Source: LDYB01 sp037442385 | GTDB lineage: Bacteria; Armatimonadota; Fimbriimonadia; Fimbriimonadales; GBS-DC | NCBI GenBank assembly: GCA_037442385.1 | Contig: JBBIQJ010000123.1 | Location: forward strand, 1-7,887 | Reading direction: 5' to 3' | Length of the DNA: 7,887 bases | Shown: positions 6,287 to 7,887 of the stretch, piece by piece | How positions within the stretch are numbered: the stretch's first letter is position 1 | How the letters are laid out: each line of letters starts with the position of its first letter | Translations under genes and position numbers: made by a program | Notes under the pieces: model-generated | Database searches by the model: none | Seen by the model: only the letters and a program-made list of their open reading frames with translations | What the model was told of the DNA's origin: nothing

Positions 6287-7248
6287 CGTAGCACCTCGCG
6301 CACAAGGGTCTGAGTCGCTTCTTCGAGGCTCATCTCCAGGGTGCAGCCGGCGGCATTTTCATGTCCCCCTCCGCCGAACCGGCTGGCAATCTGGGCGACA
6401 TTGAGGGCGCCACGACTGCGCAGGCTGACCCGTACTTTTTGGTTGGGCGTTTCACGCAACAGCATCGCCACGCGCACGCCCCGAATTGAGCGCACAAAAT
6501 TCACGATACCTTCGGTTTCTTCGTCGGTTGCGCCTGCCTCTTCGAACATGCGTCGGGAGATGGCAACCCACGCAATCGTGCCATCCTCCGTGCGCTGGAG
6601 TGTGGACAGCGCCAGCCCCAGCAGCTTGACCGATGAGAAGGAGCGCGTTTCGAACACACGCTCGTTGATGGCGCTGATGTCCGCGCCCGCCGCCTGCAGA
6701 CGGCTGGCGATGCGCAAAGTGCGCGGCGTGGTGTTGGGGAATTTAAAAGAAAAGGTGTCGGTAACAATCCCCGTCAGCAGACAGGTTGCGATTTCAGGCG
6801 TGAGCGGGCAGTTCATGGCGCAGAGCAGGCGGTAGGTAACTTCTGCGGTGGCGGCGGCAGTGGTATCTATCAGGCGCACATCGGCGAACGGCTCCTGCGG
6901 CACATGGTGGTCTACCTGTAAAATCTGGCGTGCGTTGCGAATCAGCGGCTCATGGCGTCCTGCACGACTCAACTGGCTCATATCGCAGACAATCGCCACA
7001 TCGTAGGTCGTGCGGGGCTGCAACTCGGTCTGAACACACTCGCTGCCTGGCAGGAACTGATAGATTTCGGGAACCGGGTCGTGGCAGACCACCTCCACAA
7101 TCGGCTTGCCCATCTGGCGCAGCGCAAGCGCCAAAGCCAGCGCGCTCCCAAGCGCATCGCCATCGGGATGAAGGTGGGGCACTATCAGGAACGATTCCGA
7201 GGATTCGATGAGCCCGACTGCCTGCCGAAAGGGTATTCTACGCGCCAT
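6271..7248 (-). CDS. nrnA: DHH-family phosphoesterase, NrnA-like (nanoRNase / pAp phosphatase)
   Basis: The NrnA family degrades very short RNAs and dephosphorylates 3'-phosphoadenosine 5'-phosphate; metal ions are held by DHH-motif residues. Visible motifs, numbered from the start used here: HLHPDGDALGS (25-35), VCDMS with Asp89, DHH (113-115), GIVTDTFSF with Asp164, and the DHHA1 nucleic-acid-binding motif GGGGHENAAG (292-301). The length of 325 residues matches the family. The frame is open much further upstream (to a TTG at 7437), but conserved sequence begins at MARRIPFRQA, and the upstream residues are unlike any NrnA start and would overlap the neighbouring gene. An ATG at 7284 would add 12 residues. 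Neither ATG has a Shine-Dalgarno site; TACAAT at 7258-7263 suggests a nearly leaderless message from 7248. Which of the two known activities dominates cannot be read from sequence. Confidence 0.93.
   Translation of the reverse strand: MARRIPFRQAVGLIESSESFLIVPHLHPDGDALGSALALALALRQMGKPIVEVVCHDPVPEIYQFLPGSECVQTELQPRTTYDVAIVCDMSQLSRAGRHEPLIRNARQILQVDHHVPQEPFADVRLIDTTAAATAEVTYRLLCAMNCPLTPEIATCLLTGIVTDTFSFKFPNTTPRTLRIASRLQAAGADISAINERVFETRSFSSVKLLGLALSTLQRTEDGTIAWVAISRRMFEEAGATDEETEGIVNFVRSIRGVRVAMLLRETPNQKVRVSLRSRGALNVAQIASRFGGGGHENAAGCTLEMSLEEATQTLVREVLRWMEC
6292..6297 (-). promoter_or_regulatory. Ribosome binding site of truB inside nrnA
   Basis: GAGGTG five bases before the truB ATG lies within the last codons of nrnA. 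It supports the 16-base overlap start rather than a later one. Confidence 0.6.
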
Positions 7249-7257
7249 GCTACGCTT

Positions 7258-7263
7258 ATTGTA
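7258..7263 (-). promoter_or_regulatory. Possible -10 element for nrnA operon
   Basis: TACAAT on the minus strand ends nine bases before the nrnA ATG at 7248. Transcription would begin about two or three bases before the start codon, which would explain the lack of a ribosome binding site. No good -35 box is seen 16-18 bases upstream (CCATGA or near variants), so this is a weak call. Confidence 0.35.
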
Positions 7264-7332
7264 CCCGAAATCAGGGGAACTCATGGGTGGGGGTGTTCGT
7301 CTATAGAAGTAGCAAGCAGCTACACACTTCTC

Positions 7333-7378
7333 GGGGACGGCAGGTTTTGCTCTCCTTTGCCTGTCGTTCCCTTTTTTT
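7333..7378 (+). terminator. Strong intrinsic terminator reading in the plus direction
   Basis: On the plus strand GGGGACGGCAGG (7333-7344) can pair along its full length with CCTGTCGTTCCC (7360-7371): twelve pairs, two of them G-U, around a 15-base loop, followed at once by seven T (7372-7378). This is a textbook Rho-independent terminator. Read on the minus strand the same stem has two A-C mismatches and no T run after it, so it should not stop the minus-strand genes. The T run overlaps the stop codon of the PD-(D/E)xK gene. No plus-strand gene ending here can be recognised. Confidence 0.75.
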
Positions 7379-7862
7379 ATACGCTTCCCGCAGGAATAAG
7401 GCTTCCATAGTCGGGGGTATTCGTGTTTGTATCCCAACGCGCGATAACAATTTTCCGTGGACCCTGGTGATGCTTATCTCCATACTCCAGGATATCTTCG
7501 CGCCCAAAGTTCAAGATGAGCTTCTTCAGAGGGTCGCTCACTCCTTGTGGGGACAAAATCAGGGAGAGGTCAGGCTTAACTACGCGCGAATAACCGATAA
7601 TTTGGGAGAGGTATTGCAACGATACAGGCTTAATCTTACATTCGACCAGAGCAATTGCGATACTCCTATCGTCGTGGGCGAAGCCCACTATGTCCACCTT
7701 CACATCCCACGATTGCCACTCGCCCGGGAGCAGACTTGTCAGCCCTAACCGCCTCACAACAGCATTCAGCTTCTGGGAGTTGCAAATTAGCGTGCTTGCT
7801 TGTCGTTGAGGATAACGCTCCTTTAGGAAGGCATTGAGCCACTGCTCTACAAAGGGATACAT
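7377..7862 (-). CDS. PD-(D/E)xK nuclease-fold protein of unknown role
   Basis: A 161-residue soluble protein, no signal peptide or membrane segment. I do not recognise a named family. An Asp-beta-strand-ExK layout is visible: WDVKVDIVGF with Asp57, then ALVECKIK with Glu74 and Lys76, followed by QYLSQIIGYSRVVKPDLSLILS (Gln83 could be the helix residue often seen after ExK). This is the PD-(D/E)xK core, shared by restriction enzymes, repair nucleases and many uncharacterised proteins, so nuclease activity is an inference. The ATG at 7862 has AGGA seven bases upstream. The frame stays open to the right edge through a TTG at 7886, so an upstream extension is not excluded. GC is lower than in nrnA (58 of 120 bases at 7561-7680 against 77 of 120 at 6361-6480), which hints at a different history. 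It is 128 bases from nrnA, where rbfA often stands in other bacteria. Confidence 0.7.
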   Translation of the reverse strand: MYPFVEQWLNAFLKERYPQRQASTLICNSQKLNAVVRRLGLTSLLPGEWQSWDVKVDIVGFAHDDRSIAIALVECKIKPVSLQYLSQIIGYSRVVKPDLSLILSPQGVSDPLKKLILNFGREDILEYGDKHHQGPRKIVIARWDTNTNTPDYGSLIPAGSV

Positions 7863-7869
7863 GGCACTT

Positions 7870-7873
7870 TCCT
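7870..7873 (-). promoter_or_regulatory. Ribosome binding site deciding the start of the PD-(D/E)xK gene
   Basis: AGGA (in CAGGAAAG) lies seven bases before the ATG at 7862 and favours it over the in-frame TTG at the window edge, whose own upstream region cannot be seen. Confidence 0.5.
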
Positions 7874-7887
7874 GCTGGTATATCAAA

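Noticed and set aside
7306..7330. Inverted repeat GTAGC/GCTAC with flanking GAA/TTC upstream of nrnA
   Set aside because: Only five continuous pairs plus a bulge, and no T run follows on the minus strand, so it is not a convincing terminator or operator.
7249..7437. N-terminal extension of nrnA to a TTG at 7437 (388 residues)
   Set aside because: It would overlap the end of the PD-(D/E)xK gene, has no ribosome binding site, and the extra 63 residues do not resemble NrnA; 325 residues fits the family.
7287..7748. 153-codon open frame on the plus strand crossing the terminator
   Set aside because: It runs through the plus-strand terminator at 7333-7378 and is antisense to the PD-(D/E)xK gene, which has a ribosome binding site and motif support. 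No motif is seen in the plus-strand frame.

Overview
The window comes from a bacterial chromosome, and every gene I can support is read on the minus strand (right to left). In transcription order they are a small PD-(D/E)xK nuclease-like protein of unknown role, nrnA, truB, ribF, and then the type IV pilus (T4P) inner-membrane/secretin set pilM, pilN, pilO, pilP and the first 200 codons of pilQ, which runs off the left edge. From nrnA to pilQ the genes overlap or are 12 to 51 bases apart with no convincing terminator between them, so they look like one operon.

Organism: the DNA is moderately GC-rich, Shine-Dalgarno sites are of the AGGAGG type, and the Pil proteins are diverged with long Gly/Pro/Ala-rich segments. 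PilP has a plain membrane anchor rather than a lipoprotein signal. An outer-membrane secretin means a diderm. A non-proteobacterial diderm such as an Armatimonadota relative fits, but this is a guess from style, not from a search.

Region by region. 7377-7862: orphan PD-(D/E)xK-fold protein with visibly lower GC than the rest. 7249-7376: intergenic, holding a strong intrinsic terminator that points the 'wrong' way (plus strand) and a possible -10 element for nrnA. 4410-7248: housekeeping trio nrnA-truB-ribF (nanoRNA/pAp turnover, tRNA U55 pseudouridylation, FMN/FAD synthesis), which in many bacteria follows nusA-infB-rbfA. 1-4358: pilMNOPQ. PilM (cytoplasmic actin-like) binds the PilN tail; PilN and PilO form the inner-membrane coiled-coil pair; PilP links them to the PilQ secretin in the outer membrane.

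The most striking feature is that all five Pil proteins carry long low-complexity segments where the usual family members have none or only short linkers: a Pro-rich insert of about 83 residues in PilM, a Gly-rich insert and tail in PilN, a Gly/Met/Pro tail in PilO, a collagen-like Gly-Ala-Pro tail in PilP, and a Gly-Gly-Phe repeat in the N-terminal half of PilQ. This suggests a shared, lineage-specific modification of the pilus alignment complex. I found no tRNA, rRNA, CRISPR array or insertion sequence, and no gene-free stretch longer than about 130 bases.
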